This document shows, in pieces, positions 43,680 to 53,306 of a stretch of DNA of 64,000 nucleotides; position 1 is the stretch's first letter, and every line of letters starts with the position of its first letter. Both the position numbers and the translations under genes were made by a program. Origin of the DNA: Zunongwangia mangrovi (GTDB taxonomy: Bacteria; Bacteroidota; Bacteroidia; Flavobacteriales; Flavobacteriaceae); NCBI RefSeq assembly GCF_900112105.1, contig NZ_FOKV01000009.1, positions 62,001 through 126,000 of the forward strand, read 5' to 3'. A model generated the notes under the pieces. That model saw only the letters and a list, made by a program, of their open reading frames with translations. It made no database searches and was not told the origin of the DNA.

Positions 43680-45146
43680 TTATTTTTTTAATACCCAGGT
43701 ATCTTTAGAACCACCACCTTGTGATGAATTAACGATAAGATTCCCTTTTTTAAGTGCCACGCGGGTTAAACCGCCTTTTAAAACAAAGCTTTTATCTTTT
43801 CCTAGCAGGCAGAAGGTTCTAAGATCTACGTGCCTTGGTTCAAAACTTTGACTGTCTTCTATGTAGGTTGCATGTACAGAAAGAGACATGATAGGTTGGG
43901 CAATGTATTTTCTGGGGTTTTCTTTTATAACCGCTTTTACTTTTTCGATTTCGGCTTTGGTTAGTTTATTTCCAATCGAAATTCCGTATCCTCCAGCTTC
44001 GTCTACCGGTTTAACAACCAGCTTGTCGATATTTTCTAAAACATATTTTAATTCATCTGGGCGATTACAATGGTAGGTGTGAACATTATTCAAAATTGGC
44101 TCTTCTCCAAGATAATATTTTATGATCTGCGGCATGTATGTGTAAATAGCCTTGTCATCTGCGACACCAGTTCCGGGTGCATTTACTAGGCAAACATTAC
44201 CCAGTTTATAAGCTGCAAGTAGGCCGGGAACGCCTAGTGTAGAATCTGGTCTAAATTCTAACGGATCCATAAAAATATCGTCGATCCTTCTATAAATAAC
44301 ATCTACTTTTTGTGGACCGTTGATCGTTCGCATATACACAAAATCGTTTTCTACAAAAAGATCGCGACCTTCAACAAGTTCAACTCCCATTGCTTTGGCC
44401 AAGTAAGAATGCTCGTAATAAGCCGAATTGTAAATTCCCGGAGTAATAACCACACAAGTTGGATTATCCACACCCTGAGGTTTTACAGATTCCATGATTT
44501 CTAAAAGATTTTCAGCATAATCTGTAACCGTATGTGTTTGGTAATGATTAAAAACTCCGAATAACGCACGTTTTAAAGCAGTACGATTACAGATCACATA
44601 ACTTACTCCAGAGGGGCATCTAATATTATCTTCTAAAACATAATAATTTCCATCTGAATGTTTAATTAGATCTGTTCCACTAATATGGTTGTAAATTCCT
44701 CCAGGCGGATTTAAACCCTGCATCTGGTCTAAATAGTTAGCCGAAGAATTAATAAGATCTAAAGGAACAATTCCCTGCTTTAAGATCTTCTTGTCGTGAT
44801 AAATGTCCCAAAGAAAATGATTTAGTGCTTTGCTTCGCTGTAAAACACCTTTTTCAATATGGCTCCATTCTTTATGATCTATAATTCTGGGGAATAGATC
44901 GAACGGAAAGATCTTCTCTTTGGTTTCATGTTCACCATAGACCTGAAAAGTAATTCCCTGATTAAAAAAAGAGGCTTTTGCTTTTTCATTCAATCTTGCG
45001 TAATCCTGGATGGAATGTTCGCTATAAAGATTTAGAAGCGTTTTGTAAACTTCTTTTACTTCATCGTTTTTGGTAAAAATTTCGTCGAATAAATGATTAT
45101 CTCTTTTATAAGACGAAAAGCTTGGTTGGTTAGTGTTAAGCTTCAT
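43680..45146 (-). CDS. circularly permuted type 2 ATP-grasp protein
   Basis: This 488-residue predicted amide ligase has an ATP-grasp domain of the permuted subgroup. Motifs include HRGSD-like substitutes FPFDLFPRII, the segment GGIYNHISGTDLIKHSDGNYYVLEDNIRCPSGVSYV (in parts), RRIDDIFMDP, the nucleotide-binding KLVVKPVDEAGGYGI and ARVDLRTF-like PRHVDLRTFCLL. It is the first gene of the ATP-grasp, alpha-E, transglutaminase operon. The protein probably joins an amino group to a carboxylate using ATP; the substrate is not known. No promoter consensus was found in the 200 bases before its ATG. Confidence 0.87.
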   Translation of the reverse strand: MKLNTNQPSFSSYKRDNHLFDEIFTKNDEVKEVYKTLLNLYSEHSIQDYARLNEKAKASFFNQGITFQVYGEHETKEKIFPFDLFPRIIDHKEWSHIEKGVLQRSKALNHFLWDIYHDKKILKQGIVPLDLINSSANYLDQMQGLNPPGGIYNHISGTDLIKHSDGNYYVLEDNIRCPSGVSYVICNRTALKRALFGVFNHYQTHTVTDYAENLLEIMESVKPQGVDNPTCVVITPGIYNSAYYEHSYLAKAMGVELVEGRDLFVENDFVYMRTINGPQKVDVIYRRIDDIFMDPLEFRPDSTLGVPGLLAAYKLGNVCLVNAPGTGVADDKAIYTYMPQIIKYYLGEEPILNNVHTYHCNRPDELKYVLENIDKLVVKPVDEAGGYGISIGNKLTKAEIEKVKAVIKENPRKYIAQPIMSLSVHATYIEDSQSFEPRHVDLRTFCLLGKDKSFVLKGGLTRVALKKGNLIVNSSQGGGSKDTWVLKK

Positions 45147-45317
45147 AAGAACTTATTTTCATTTAAAATACAGAAAATCTTTAGTTTAGGCTGTAAATAT
45201 TTAATATTAATAAGCTTGCTGAAGTTTCATTTTCGTAAAAATAGCAGGACTTTTAAATTGAATTATTAGAAATAGGCTTACCAGACTAAAAATCCTTTTT
45301 AATCGATCTAAAAAAAT

Positions 45318-45325
45318 TAAATTTG
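45318..45325 (+). promoter_or_regulatory. probable promoter -7 box for the zinc metalloprotease
   Basis: TAAATTTG (TAnnTTTG) lies 21 bases before the ATG at 45346. No good -33 TTG is present. Confidence 0.45.
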
Positions 45326-45345
45326 AAAACATCTAAACTACCCTT

Positions 45346-47745
45346 ATGAAAAAATTACTACTACTTGTATTACTGTTTTCACAGAATATATTCTGTCAAT
45401 TCCTAGATAAAAAAGAAGATCTAAAGAAATACGAAGGTTATTTTGATTTCTATTACGATGCTAAAACCGACGAGATCTACCTTGAAGTAGATAAATTAGA
45501 TAGTTTGTTTTTGTACAATCACGCATTGAGAAGCGGAGTAGGAAGTAACGATATAGGATTAGATCGTGGTCAATTAGGAGGCGCTTCAGTAGTGAAATTT
45601 CAACGTGCCGGTGATAAATTATTATTGGTTGAACCTAACCAAAGATATCGTGCAGTAACCGATAACGAACTGGAAAAGCAAAGTATCGAAGAAGCTTTTG
45701 CAAAATCTGTGATCTATGGTTTTGACATTAAAGAGGAAAAAGATGATACGTTTATTATCGATCTTACGCCTTTTATTATGGAAGACGCACATGGTGTTGC
45801 AGAGCGTTTAAAACGTGGTAACTACGGAAGTTATAAAGTAAGTAAAAATAAAAGCGCCTTACAATTAGATAGAACCAAAGCATTTCCTAAGAATGTTGAG
45901 TTTGAAAGTTTACTGACGTTTGAAGGTTCTCCACAAAGCGGAACAGTAAGAAGTGTTGTGCCAGATGCAGCTAATATTAGCGTTATTCAGCATTATTCTT
46001 TTGTAGAATTACCAGACGATAAATATGAAAAACGACTTTTTGATCCTCGTAGCGGAGTAAATTCAATTTCGTATTACGATTATGCATCACCGGTTTACGA
46101 ACCAATTTTAAAAAGATATGCTGTTCGTCACCGATTAGAAAAGAAAAACCCGGAAGCCGAAGTTAGTGAAGCAGTAGCGCCAATAATTTATTATTTAGAT
46201 CCTGGTACGCCAGAACCTGTTCGATCTGCGCTTTTAGAAGGAGCAAGTTGGTGGAACCAGGCTTACGAAAGTATAGGTTACAAAGATGCTTTTCAGGTAA
46301 AAATGTTACCGGCAGATGCAGATCCGCTAGACGTTCGTTATAACGTGATTCAATGGGTACACCGATCTACACGTGGTTGGAGTTATGGTGCCAGCGTTGT
46401 AGATCCAAGAACAGGAGAGATCATTAAAGGACACGTAAGTTTAGGAAGTTTAAGAATTCGCCAGGATTTTATGATCGCCCAGGCTTTGCTTAATAAACCT
46501 TTTGCTGAAAGTGACGAAAATCATGAGAAAATGATGGAAATGGCGATTGCAAGAATCCGCCAGCTCTCGGCTCACGAAGTTGGTCACACTTTAGGTTTTG
46601 CGCACAATTTTGCAGCCAGTGTAAGCGATAGAGCTTCAGTGATGGATTATCCACATCCGCAATTCAGCATTGAAAATGGAGAAATTACCACTGCAAATGC
46701 TTATGACACCAATATTGGAGAATGGGATAAATTGATCGTAAAATATGCATATTCTGATATTCCGAAGGAAACTTCAGAAAGAGCCTATTTAAATTCTGTT
46801 ATTCAGGAAGCTTACGATCAGGGAATTCAATTTATAAGTGATCGTGATGCCCGCCCGCAAAATGGAGCCCATGTAAACGCACATTTATGGGATAACGGAA
46901 AAGATGCTACGGCAGAATTAAATGACGTTCTTGAAATTCGTGAAAAAGCGATAGCAAATTTTTCTGAAGATAATTTTAGAACTAACGAACCATATTCGGT
47001 TTTAGAAGATGTTTTTGTGCCTTTATATTTCTTCCATCGTTATCAAACTGAAGCGGTAAGCAAATTAGTTGGTGGTTTAGATTATAATTTTGCCGTTAAA
47101 GGTGGTGCTGAAAAAGTGGTTGCAACTTTATCGCCAAAACGTCAAAAAGCAGCTTTAGATGCTTTAATCAAAACTTTAAAAGCAGAAACCTTAGCTATTC
47201 CGCAAGAAAAATTAGCGCTTTTCCCACCAAGAGCTTTTGGTTACGGGAGATCGCGCGAATCCTTCAAAAGTAATACGGGAGTGGCGTTCGATGCTTTGGG
47301 AGCACCGGCCACAGCAAGCGATATGACCTTAGGATTATTACTGAACCCGGAGCGTATGGCCAGATTGATTCAGCAAAAATCATTAGATAAAAAGCAACTA
47401 GGCTTAGAGGATCTACTTGAAAAATTAATCGCTGAAACTATCCAATATCAGCCTAAAGATTCTTATTTGCTTGCAGCACAATACACTATAAATTATAATG
47501 TGCTACAGCATTTATTTAACTTAGCCGCAAGTAAAAAGAGTACGCCATTGGTGAAAGCTGAGGTTAATTACCAGTTAGCCGAATTAGAAGACTGGTTAGA
47601 GGAGCAGGACGATGCCATTTATGAGCAAATGTTAGAAGAAATAGAACTGTTTTTTGATAAACCGGGAGAATTTGAACCAATGCCAGATGCACCTAAAATT
47701 CCAGATGGTTCGCCAATTGGGAGTTTTATGTGTACAGGATTATAG
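45346..47745 (+). CDS. secreted zinc-dependent metalloprotease
   Basis: This 799-residue exported protease has a signal peptide ending NIFCQ (about residue 18) and the metzincin-type zinc motif HEVGHTLGFAH at 410-420 (HExxHxxGxxH). The sequence SVMDYPHPQF downstream, with a Met after the zinc helix, fits the Met-turn. It matches the large Bacteroidota family with N-terminal DUF5117/DUF5118 and C-terminal DUF4953-type regions. It probably digests proteins outside the cell or in the periplasm. Threonine aldolase follows after 18 bases, but the two products are functionally different. Confidence 0.85.
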   Translation: MKKLLLLVLLFSQNIFCQFLDKKEDLKKYEGYFDFYYDAKTDEIYLEVDKLDSLFLYNHALRSGVGSNDIGLDRGQLGGASVVKFQRAGDKLLLVEPNQRYRAVTDNELEKQSIEEAFAKSVIYGFDIKEEKDDTFIIDLTPFIMEDAHGVAERLKRGNYGSYKVSKNKSALQLDRTKAFPKNVEFESLLTFEGSPQSGTVRSVVPDAANISVIQHYSFVELPDDKYEKRLFDPRSGVNSISYYDYASPVYEPILKRYAVRHRLEKKNPEAEVSEAVAPIIYYLDPGTPEPVRSALLEGASWWNQAYESIGYKDAFQVKMLPADADPLDVRYNVIQWVHRSTRGWSYGASVVDPRTGEIIKGHVSLGSLRIRQDFMIAQALLNKPFAESDENHEKMMEMAIARIRQLSAHEVGHTLGFAHNFAASVSDRASVMDYPHPQFSIENGEITTANAYDTNIGEWDKLIVKYAYSDIPKETSERAYLNSVIQEAYDQGIQFISDRDARPQNGAHVNAHLWDNGKDATAELNDVLEIREKAIANFSEDNFRTNEPYSVLEDVFVPLYFFHRYQTEAVSKLVGGLDYNFAVKGGAEKVVATLSPKRQKAALDALIKTLKAETLAIPQEKLALFPPRAFGYGRSRESFKSNTGVAFDALGAPATASDMTLGLLLNPERMARLIQQKSLDKKQLGLEDLLEKLIAETIQYQPKDSYLLAAQYTINYNVLQHLFNLAASKKSTPLVKAEVNYQLAELEDWLEEQDDAIYEQMLEEIELFFDKPGEFEPMPDAPKIPDGSPIGSFMCTGL

Positions 47746-47763
47746 AAAAACCACATAGATTTT

Positions 47764-48792
47764 ATGAGCGAAATAGATTTAAGAAGTGACACGGTAACAA
47801 AGCCAACCAAAGGAATGCTTAAGGCGATGATGAATGCCCAGGTTGGTGACGATGTTTACAAAGAAGATCCTTCGGTTAATGCATTAGAAGAAAAATTAGC
47901 CAAACTTTTCGGGAAAGATGAGGCTTTATTTTTTCCTACCGGAAGTATGGCCAACCAGGCAGCGATAAAGTTGCATACACAACCTGCCGATCAATTAATT
48001 TGTGATAAATGGGCGCATGTTTATAATTACGAAGGTGGTGGCGCTAGTTTTAATAGTGGCGTAAGTTGTAAACTTATAGATGGTCATCGTGGGATGATCA
48101 CTGCTGCGCAGGTAGAAGAAAATATAAATCCGCCAGATTTTTATCATAGTCCGCTTACTACTTTAGTTTGCTTAGAAAACACAACCAACAAAGGTGGTGG
48201 CGCTTGTTACGATATTGAGGAAATCAAAAAAATAAGAAAAGTTTGTAATTCGCATGGTCTTGGTTTGCATTTAGATGGCGCAAGATTATTTAATGCTTTG
48301 GTGGCAAAAGGAGAATCGCCAAAAGATTATGGGAAGCTTTTTGATACAATTTCGGTATGTCTTTCTAAAGGATTGGGAACGCCAATGGGATCTGTGTTAA
48401 TAGGCAACAAAGATGTTATGAAAAATGCGATGCGCGTTCGTAAAGTTTTAGGAGGCGGAATGCGCCAGGTAGGTTTTATGGCTGCAGCCGCAATTTATGC
48501 TTTAGATCATCATGTAGATCGTTTAGCCGAAGATCATAAAAGAGCTGCTGAAATTGCTGAAACCCTTAATGCACAATCTTATATTGGTGAAGTAGAGCCG
48601 GTTGAAACCAATATTATTATTTTTAGTTTGAAGAGTGCTTCCAATGAAGAGAAATTCAATAAAATACTTCAGGAAAATAATATCAGTATAAGTGCCTTAG
48701 GAAAAGGAAAGTTAAGAATCGTAACGCATTTAGACTATACTGAAGAGATGCACCAAAAATTCCTTTCGGTTTTAAAGAATATCAGCCTTTAG
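47764..48792 (+). CDS. ltaE: low-specificity L-threonine aldolase
   Basis: This 342-residue PLP fold-type I enzyme cleaves L-threonine or allo-threonine to glycine and acetaldehyde. The N-terminus IDLRSDTVTKPT, the DDVYKEDP block, GLHLDGARLFNA and the PLP lysine Lys202 in SVCLSKGLGTPMGSV are diagnostic. Length is normal. It starts 18 bases after the metalloprotease stop, so they may be co-transcribed; the peroxiredoxin-like gene follows after about 85 bases. Confidence 0.92.
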   Translation: MSEIDLRSDTVTKPTKGMLKAMMNAQVGDDVYKEDPSVNALEEKLAKLFGKDEALFFPTGSMANQAAIKLHTQPADQLICDKWAHVYNYEGGGASFNSGVSCKLIDGHRGMITAAQVEENINPPDFYHSPLTTLVCLENTTNKGGGACYDIEEIKKIRKVCNSHGLGLHLDGARLFNALVAKGESPKDYGKLFDTISVCLSKGLGTPMGSVLIGNKDVMKNAMRVRKVLGGGMRQVGFMAAAAIYALDHHVDRLAEDHKRAAEIAETLNAQSYIGEVEPVETNIIIFSLKSASNEEKFNKILQENNISISALGKGKLRIVTHLDYTEEMHQKFLSVLKNISL

Positions 48793-48877
48793 TTAATCTT
48801 AACGCAAGCTTACAAAGCTTTTAATACAATTTTCACTCATTAATTTTTAGCTTAGAAAAAACAAAAAGCTATTGATA

Positions 48878-49393
48878 ATGAAAAATGTATTGCCAAGAAA
48901 AGAAGCGCCGCAATTAAGAGTACAAACAACAAAAGGAGTAGAGTGGAATCTTAAAGACGAGAATCCTGAAAACTTTACAATGATTGTTTTTTATCGCGGA
49001 ATTCACTGCCCGGTTTGTAAGAAATATTTAACCGAGTTAAATTCTAAGATTTCTGAATTTCAGGAAAGAGGAGTAGATACTATTTGCATAAGCGCAAATA
49101 CTGAAGAATTAGCGAAAAAAACAGTAGAATCCTGGGATATCGATAAACTAAATATTGGTTATGGTTTATTAACTGAAGACGCCAGAAAGTGGGATCTTTA
49201 TATTTCTGAAGGGATAAATGATAAAGAACCAGATGCCTTTTTTGAGCCTGGATTATTCTTAATTAAGCCAGATAATTCGGTTTACGCAGCGAGCATACAA
49301 TCCATGCCATTTGCCAGGCCAGAGTTTGATGCAGTTTTGAAGGCTGTCGATTTTGTGCTGGATAAAAGTTATCCGGCTAGAGGGGAAGCCTAA
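48878..49393 (+). CDS. AhpC/TSA family peroxiredoxin-like protein
   Basis: This 171-residue thioredoxin-fold protein has a CPVC motif (Cys44, Cys47) in FYRGIHCPVCKKYL, which resembles both peroxiredoxin (F-P-x-x-T-x-x-C) and thioredoxin (CxxC) active sites. The peroxidatic Thr/Arg set of classic AhpC is not complete, so thiol-disulfide oxidoreductase activity is possible. I use the ATG at 48878; a TTG six bases upstream (48872) is weaker. A perfect terminator follows (49415-49450). Confidence 0.8.
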   Translation: MKNVLPRKEAPQLRVQTTKGVEWNLKDENPENFTMIVFYRGIHCPVCKKYLTELNSKISEFQERGVDTICISANTEELAKKTVESWDIDKLNIGYGLLTEDARKWDLYISEGINDKEPDAFFEPGLFLIKPDNSVYAASIQSMPFARPEFDAVLKAVDFVLDKSYPARGEA

Positions 49394-49414
49394 TTTTCTC
49401 AGAAAAAAAGAACT

Positions 49415-49450
49415 AAAAAAACCTGCAATATCAACATTGCAGGTTTTTTT
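49415..49450. terminator. bidirectional terminator
   Basis: AAAAACCTGCAAT / ATTGCAGGTTTTT with a six-base loop, flanked by A- and T-runs; located between the peroxiredoxin-like and YbaB genes, which are convergent. Confidence 0.85.
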
Positions 49451-49512
49451 ATATGATTTTTAAAAATGATCAAAAATCTAATATCTCAAATCTATTTTTA
49501 ATTTCAAAAATC

Positions 49513-49839
49513 TTACTTAAACATATCGCCAAGACCAGGAATATCTGGCATTCCGTCTTTTGCAGCTGCTCCAAGCTCTTTTTCATTAATATCTGAAGCT
49601 TTTGCGATAGCTTTGTTAAGTGTAAGCACTAAATAATCTTCTAGTTGCTCTTTATCTTCCAAAAGTTCATCAGCAATATCGATACTTTTCACTTCGCGTG
49701 CCGCAGAAACGGTTACTTTTAATAGTCCGTCGCTAGATTGCTCATCAATAAGCACTGTTTTTAGGCGTTCTTTTGTTTTTTCTACATTGTCCTGGGCTTC
49801 TTTGATCTTATTCATCATACCCATCATATCTCCAAACAT
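49513..49839 (-). CDS. YbaB/EbfC nucleoid-associated protein
   Basis: This 108-residue DNA-binding protein of the YbaB family forms tweezer-like dimers. It begins [16 protein letters not shown], has the central [19 protein letters not shown] and the helical acidic C-terminus. In many bacteria ybaB is next to recR or dnaX; here it stands alone, convergent with the peroxiredoxin-like gene. A -7 box lies at 49867-49874. Confidence 0.88.
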   Translation of the reverse strand: MFGDMMGMMNKIKEAQDNVEKTKERLKTVLIDEQSSDGLLKVTVSAAREVKSIDIADELLEDKEQLEDYLVLTLNKAIAKASDINEKELGAAAKDGMPDIPGLGDMFK

Positions 49840-49866
49840 AGTCGGTTCCTTTTTTAGTTAGAATTA

Positions 49867-49874
49867 CAAAACTA
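49867..49874 (-). promoter_or_regulatory. probable promoter -7 box for ybaB
   Basis: The minus strand reads TAGTTTTG, 28 bases before the ATG of the YbaB gene; no clear -33. Confidence 0.45.
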
Positions 49875-49942
49875 GTAAAATCTAAGCTTAAGTTGTTCTA
49901 AGAAATTGTGAATCTGTGATTACAATTTTAGATTTGAAGCCT

Positions 49943-49950
49943 TACCTTTG
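49943..49950 (+). promoter_or_regulatory. promoter -7 box for oligopeptidase B
   Basis: TACCTTTG matches TAnnTTTG. Transcription should start near 49957, which supports a TTG start codon at 49970 or 49976 because no ATG is nearby. The -33 element is unclear. Confidence 0.5.
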
Positions 49951-49969
49951 CCAACATTAAAAAATTGAA

Positions 49970-52036
49970 TTGATTTTGAATAAAGAAGTGCAGCCACCAA
50001 AGGCTAGAAAAATACCTGCAGAATTAACGATTCACGAGGATATTAGAGTCGACAATTATTACTGGATGAACGATCGTGAAGATCCAGAGGTAATTGCTTA
50101 CTTAAATGCCGAAAATGAATATAATGAGAAGCAAACTGCGCACACCAAAGATTTCCAGGCAAGTTTGTTTGAAGAAATGAAGGCGAGGATCAAGGAAGAT
50201 GATCAATCTGTTCCTTATCGCTTAAATGGGTATTGGTATATCACGAGATTCGAAAAAGGTGGAGATTATCCAATATTTTCAAGAAAAAAAGGAACTCAGG
50301 AAGCGCCAGAAGAAGTGATGTTTAATGTAAACATCATGGCTGAAGGTTTTGAATATTATCGTTTAGGTGGTTTAAATGTGAGCCCCGATAATAGAATGGT
50401 CGCTTTTGGAACCGATACGGTAAGCCGTAGAAAATATACCATCCAGATCAAGAATTTGGAAACCGGGGAATTGTATCCGGAAAAAATAGAAAATACCACC
50501 GGTGGTTCTACCTGGGCTAACGACAATAAGACTTTATATTATACTAAGAAAGACGAGCAGACCTTGCGAAGCTTTCAGATCTATAAGCATATTCTAGGTA
50601 CAGATCCTGCAGAGGATGAATTGGTTTTTCAGGAAGATGATGAGACCTTTAATACTTATGTTTATAAGTCGAAGTCTAAAAAATATATCATCATTGGTTC
50701 GCATAGTACTTTAACTACGGAATACCGAGTTTTAGAAGCCGATAAACCTGAAGGTGAATTTAAAGTGATTCAACCAAGAGTACGCGGATTAGAATACAGT
50801 ATTTCACATTTTGGCGAGTATTTCTATATTCTAACCAATAAAGACGAAGCCCAGAATTTTAAGTTGATGAAAACATTAACTTCAGCTACAGAGATGGAAA
50901 ACTGGGAAGATGTGATCGCACATCGTGAAGATGTTCTTTTAGAGGATATCGATATTTTTAAAGATTTCCTGGTTATTGGTGAACGTAAAAACGGACTTAA
51001 TGAAATAAGAATTATTCGGTGGGACGAAAGTGAAGATTATTTTATTCCGTTCGATAACGAAACCTATACGGCTTATACTTCTATAAATCCAGATTTTGAT
51101 ACAGAGGTGCTTCGTTATACCTATAACTCGATGACTACGCCAACTTCAGTAGTAGATTTTAATATGGTTACTAAAGAAAAAACCGTGTTAAAAGAACAGG
51201 AAGTTTTAGGCGGAAAGTTTGATAAAGAAAATTATACTTCAGAACGTATTTGGGCCACAGCTGAAGATGGAACAAAAGTTCCTGTTTCGTTAGTTTATAG
51301 AAAAGGAATTAAAAAGGATGGAACTAATCCTTTACTTCAGTATGCGTATGGATCGTACGGTTCTACAATCGATCCTTACTTTTCAACAGTAAGATTAAGT
51401 TTATTGGATCGTGGTTTTGTGTACGCGATCGCGCATATTCGCGGCGGTGAATATTTGGGGCGAAATTGGTACGAAGACGGTAAACTTTTTACCAAACGAA
51501 ATACATTTACAGATTTTATAGACGTTTCTAAACATCTTATTGCAGAAAATTATACTTCCGAAGAAAATTTGTTCGCTATGGGAGGATCTGCAGGAGGTTT
51601 ATTAATGGGAGCGGTAATTAATATGGCGCCAAAACTTTACAAAGGAGTAATTGCTGCAGTTCCTTTTGTAGATGTAGTAACAACCATGTTAGATGATAGC
51701 ATTCCTTTAACCACTGGTGAATATGACGAGTGGGGAAATCCTAACGAAAAAGACTATTATGATTATATGCTATCCTATTCGCCATACGATAATGTAGTTG
51801 CTCAGGATTATCCTAATGTGTTGGTAACTACAGGTTTGCATGATTCGCAGGTACAATATTGGGAACCAGCAAAATGGGTAGCCAAATTACGCGAATTAAA
51901 GACAGATAATAATCTATTATTATTGCATACAAATATGGATACCGGTCATGGTGGGGCTTCAGGAAGGTTTGAAGCCTTAAAAGAAGTGGCAGAAGAATAT
52001 GCATTTTTATTCGATTTAGCCGGAATTAAGGAATAA
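49970..52036 (+). CDS. oligopeptidase B (S9A family)
   Basis: This 688-residue cytoplasmic serine peptidase cuts peptides after Arg or Lys. The beta-propeller domain (about 75-420) is followed by an alpha/beta-hydrolase domain with the nucleophile Ser540 in GGSAGGLLMG, GGEYLGRNWYEDGK before it, and the C-terminal His in TGHGGASGR. No signal peptide. Start: TTG at 49970 (or TTG at 49976); the frame has a stop at 49958 and no ATG, and the promoter fits. Length matches the E. coli enzyme (686). Confidence 0.9.
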   Translation: MILNKEVQPPKARKIPAELTIHEDIRVDNYYWMNDREDPEVIAYLNAENEYNEKQTAHTKDFQASLFEEMKARIKEDDQSVPYRLNGYWYITRFEKGGDYPIFSRKKGTQEAPEEVMFNVNIMAEGFEYYRLGGLNVSPDNRMVAFGTDTVSRRKYTIQIKNLETGELYPEKIENTTGGSTWANDNKTLYYTKKDEQTLRSFQIYKHILGTDPAEDELVFQEDDETFNTYVYKSKSKKYIIIGSHSTLTTEYRVLEADKPEGEFKVIQPRVRGLEYSISHFGEYFYILTNKDEAQNFKLMKTLTSATEMENWEDVIAHREDVLLEDIDIFKDFLVIGERKNGLNEIRIIRWDESEDYFIPFDNETYTAYTSINPDFDTEVLRYTYNSMTTPTSVVDFNMVTKEKTVLKEQEVLGGKFDKENYTSERIWATAEDGTKVPVSLVYRKGIKKDGTNPLLQYAYGSYGSTIDPYFSTVRLSLLDRGFVYAIAHIRGGEYLGRNWYEDGKLFTKRNTFTDFIDVSKHLIAENYTSEENLFAMGGSAGGLLMGAVINMAPKLYKGVIAAVPFVDVVTTMLDDSIPLTTGEYDEWGNPNEKDYYDYMLSYSPYDNVVAQDYPNVLVTTGLHDSQVQYWEPAKWVAKLRELKTDNNLLLLHTNMDTGHGGASGRFEALKEVAEEYAFLFDLAGIKE

Positions 52037-52052
52037 TTAAAAAAATTTGCCT

Positions 52053-52060
52053 TAACTTTG
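52053..52060 (+). promoter_or_regulatory. probable promoter -7 box of the cysteine-synthase-like gene
   Basis: TAACTTTG (TAnnTTTG) lies 66 bases before the ATG at 52126, implying a leader of about 60 bases. No good -33 is seen. Confidence 0.4.
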
Positions 52061-52125
52061 AACGGTTTTGAAACATTTTTCCCGGCTTTAAAAAAGCCAA
52101 CCTTAAAACGTAAAGAACTTCATTT

Positions 52126-53166
52126 ATGAAAGAAGATTTGCAGGTGTACGATAATGTTCTACAACTTATAGGAAAGACACCGCTAGTACAGCTTAATAAG
52201 ATCACTGAAGGTTTCAAAGGAGATTTCTACGCTAAAGTAGAAGCTTTTAACCCGGGGCACTCTTCTAAAGATCGAATTGCTTTATATATTATTGAAGAAG
52301 CAGAAAAAAAAGGAATATTAAAACCCGGAGATACCATTATCGAAACAACTTCTGGAAACACAGGATTTAGTATCGCAATGGTTAGCCAGGTTAAAGGTTA
52401 CGATTGTATTCTTGCCGTAAGTTCGAAGGCGTCGAAAGACAAGATCGACATGCTTAGAACGATGGGAGCAAAGGTTTATGTATGCCCAGCCCACGTAGCA
52501 GCAGACGATCCAAGATCTTATTACGAAGTTGCTAAAAGACTTCATAGAGAAATAAAAGGTTCTGTTTATATCAATCAATACTTCAACGATCTAAATACAG
52601 AAGCGCATTATAGATCAACCGGTCCAGAGATCTGGAACCAGACAGAAGGAAAGATCACTCACCTTATTGCTTGTAGTGGTACGGGAGGTACAATTTCTGG
52701 AACTGCAAGATATTTAAAGGAGCAAAATCCAAATGTAAATATTATTGGGATCGATGCTTATGGTTCAGTATTAAAAAAATACCACGAAACCAGAGAGTTT
52801 GATTCTGAAGAAATCTATCCATACAGAATCGAAGGTTTAGGGAAGAATTTAATTCCAACAGCTACAGATTTTGATGCAATAGATCGTTTTGTTAAAGTTA
52901 CTGATGAAGAAAGCGCGCATACCGCTAGAGAACTTGCAAAAACTGAAGGAATGTTTGTAGGTTATACGAGTGGAGCTGCAACACAGGGAGTAAAACAATT
53001 GGCTGATGAAGGCGAATTTGATGAAAACTCGAGAGTAGTTATTATGTTCCCAGATCACGGAAGTCGTTATATGAGTAAGATCTATAGCGATGATTGGATG
53101 GAAGAGCAAGGCTTTTTTGATACCAAAAATGAAGCTGAGGTTAAAGCAATAGAATTTATAAAATAA
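52126..53166 (+). CDS. cysteine/cystathionine synthase family PLP enzyme
   Basis: This 346-residue PLP fold-type II enzyme has Lys48 in HSSKDRIA as the Schiff base, the SGNTG substrate loop (76-80) and the glycine-rich PLP phosphate loop [11 protein letters not shown]. It resembles the catalytic core of cystathionine beta-synthase without the regulatory CBS domains. The chemistry is beta-replacement on (O-activated) serine. Just downstream is an alpha-oxoamine synthase, a pairing that fits a cysteate synthase plus cysteate-fatty acyltransferase for sulfonolipids; plain cysteine or cystathionine synthesis is equally possible. It has its own terminator. Confidence 0.85.
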   Translation: MKEDLQVYDNVLQLIGKTPLVQLNKITEGFKGDFYAKVEAFNPGHSSKDRIALYIIEEAEKKGILKPGDTIIETTSGNTGFSIAMVSQVKGYDCILAVSSKASKDKIDMLRTMGAKVYVCPAHVAADDPRSYYEVAKRLHREIKGSVYINQYFNDLNTEAHYRSTGPEIWNQTEGKITHLIACSGTGGTISGTARYLKEQNPNVNIIGIDAYGSVLKKYHETREFDSEEIYPYRIEGLGKNLIPTATDFDAIDRFVKVTDEESAHTARELAKTEGMFVGYTSGAATQGVKQLADEGEFDENSRVVIMFPDHGSRYMSKIYSDDWMEEQGFFDTKNEAEVKAIEFIK

Positions 53167-53200
53167 TATTTTGCATTATTTTTTAAATAAATAATAATTT

Positions 53201-53226
53201 AAAGCATCCTTAGCTAAGGATGCTTT
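53201..53226 (+). terminator. hairpin between the cysteine-synthase-like and alpha-oxoamine synthase genes
   Basis: AAAGCATCCTTA-GC-TAAGGATGCTTT: a perfect 12-base-pair stem followed by a T-run; it separates two genes on the same strand. Confidence 0.75.
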
Positions 53227-53251
53227 GTTTTTTAAAAGCTATACAAAATAC

Positions 53252-53284
53252 TTTGTAGAATTGAACCGAATTTCAGTATTTTTG
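53252..53284 (+). promoter_or_regulatory. promoter of the alpha-oxoamine synthase gene
   Basis: TTTG at 53252-53255 and TATTTTTG at 53277-53284 with 21 bases between them form a strong Bacteroidota promoter; transcription would start near 53291, a short leader before the ATG at 53307. Confidence 0.7.
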
Positions 53285-53306
53285 CGGTTCGTATAAAAAA
53301 ATTTCA

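Noticed and set aside
53167-53200. Co-transcription of the cysteine-synthase-like and alpha-oxoamine synthase genes
   Set aside because: A perfect hairpin with T-run and a separate good promoter lie between them, so one message is not supported; their link rests on adjacency and function only.
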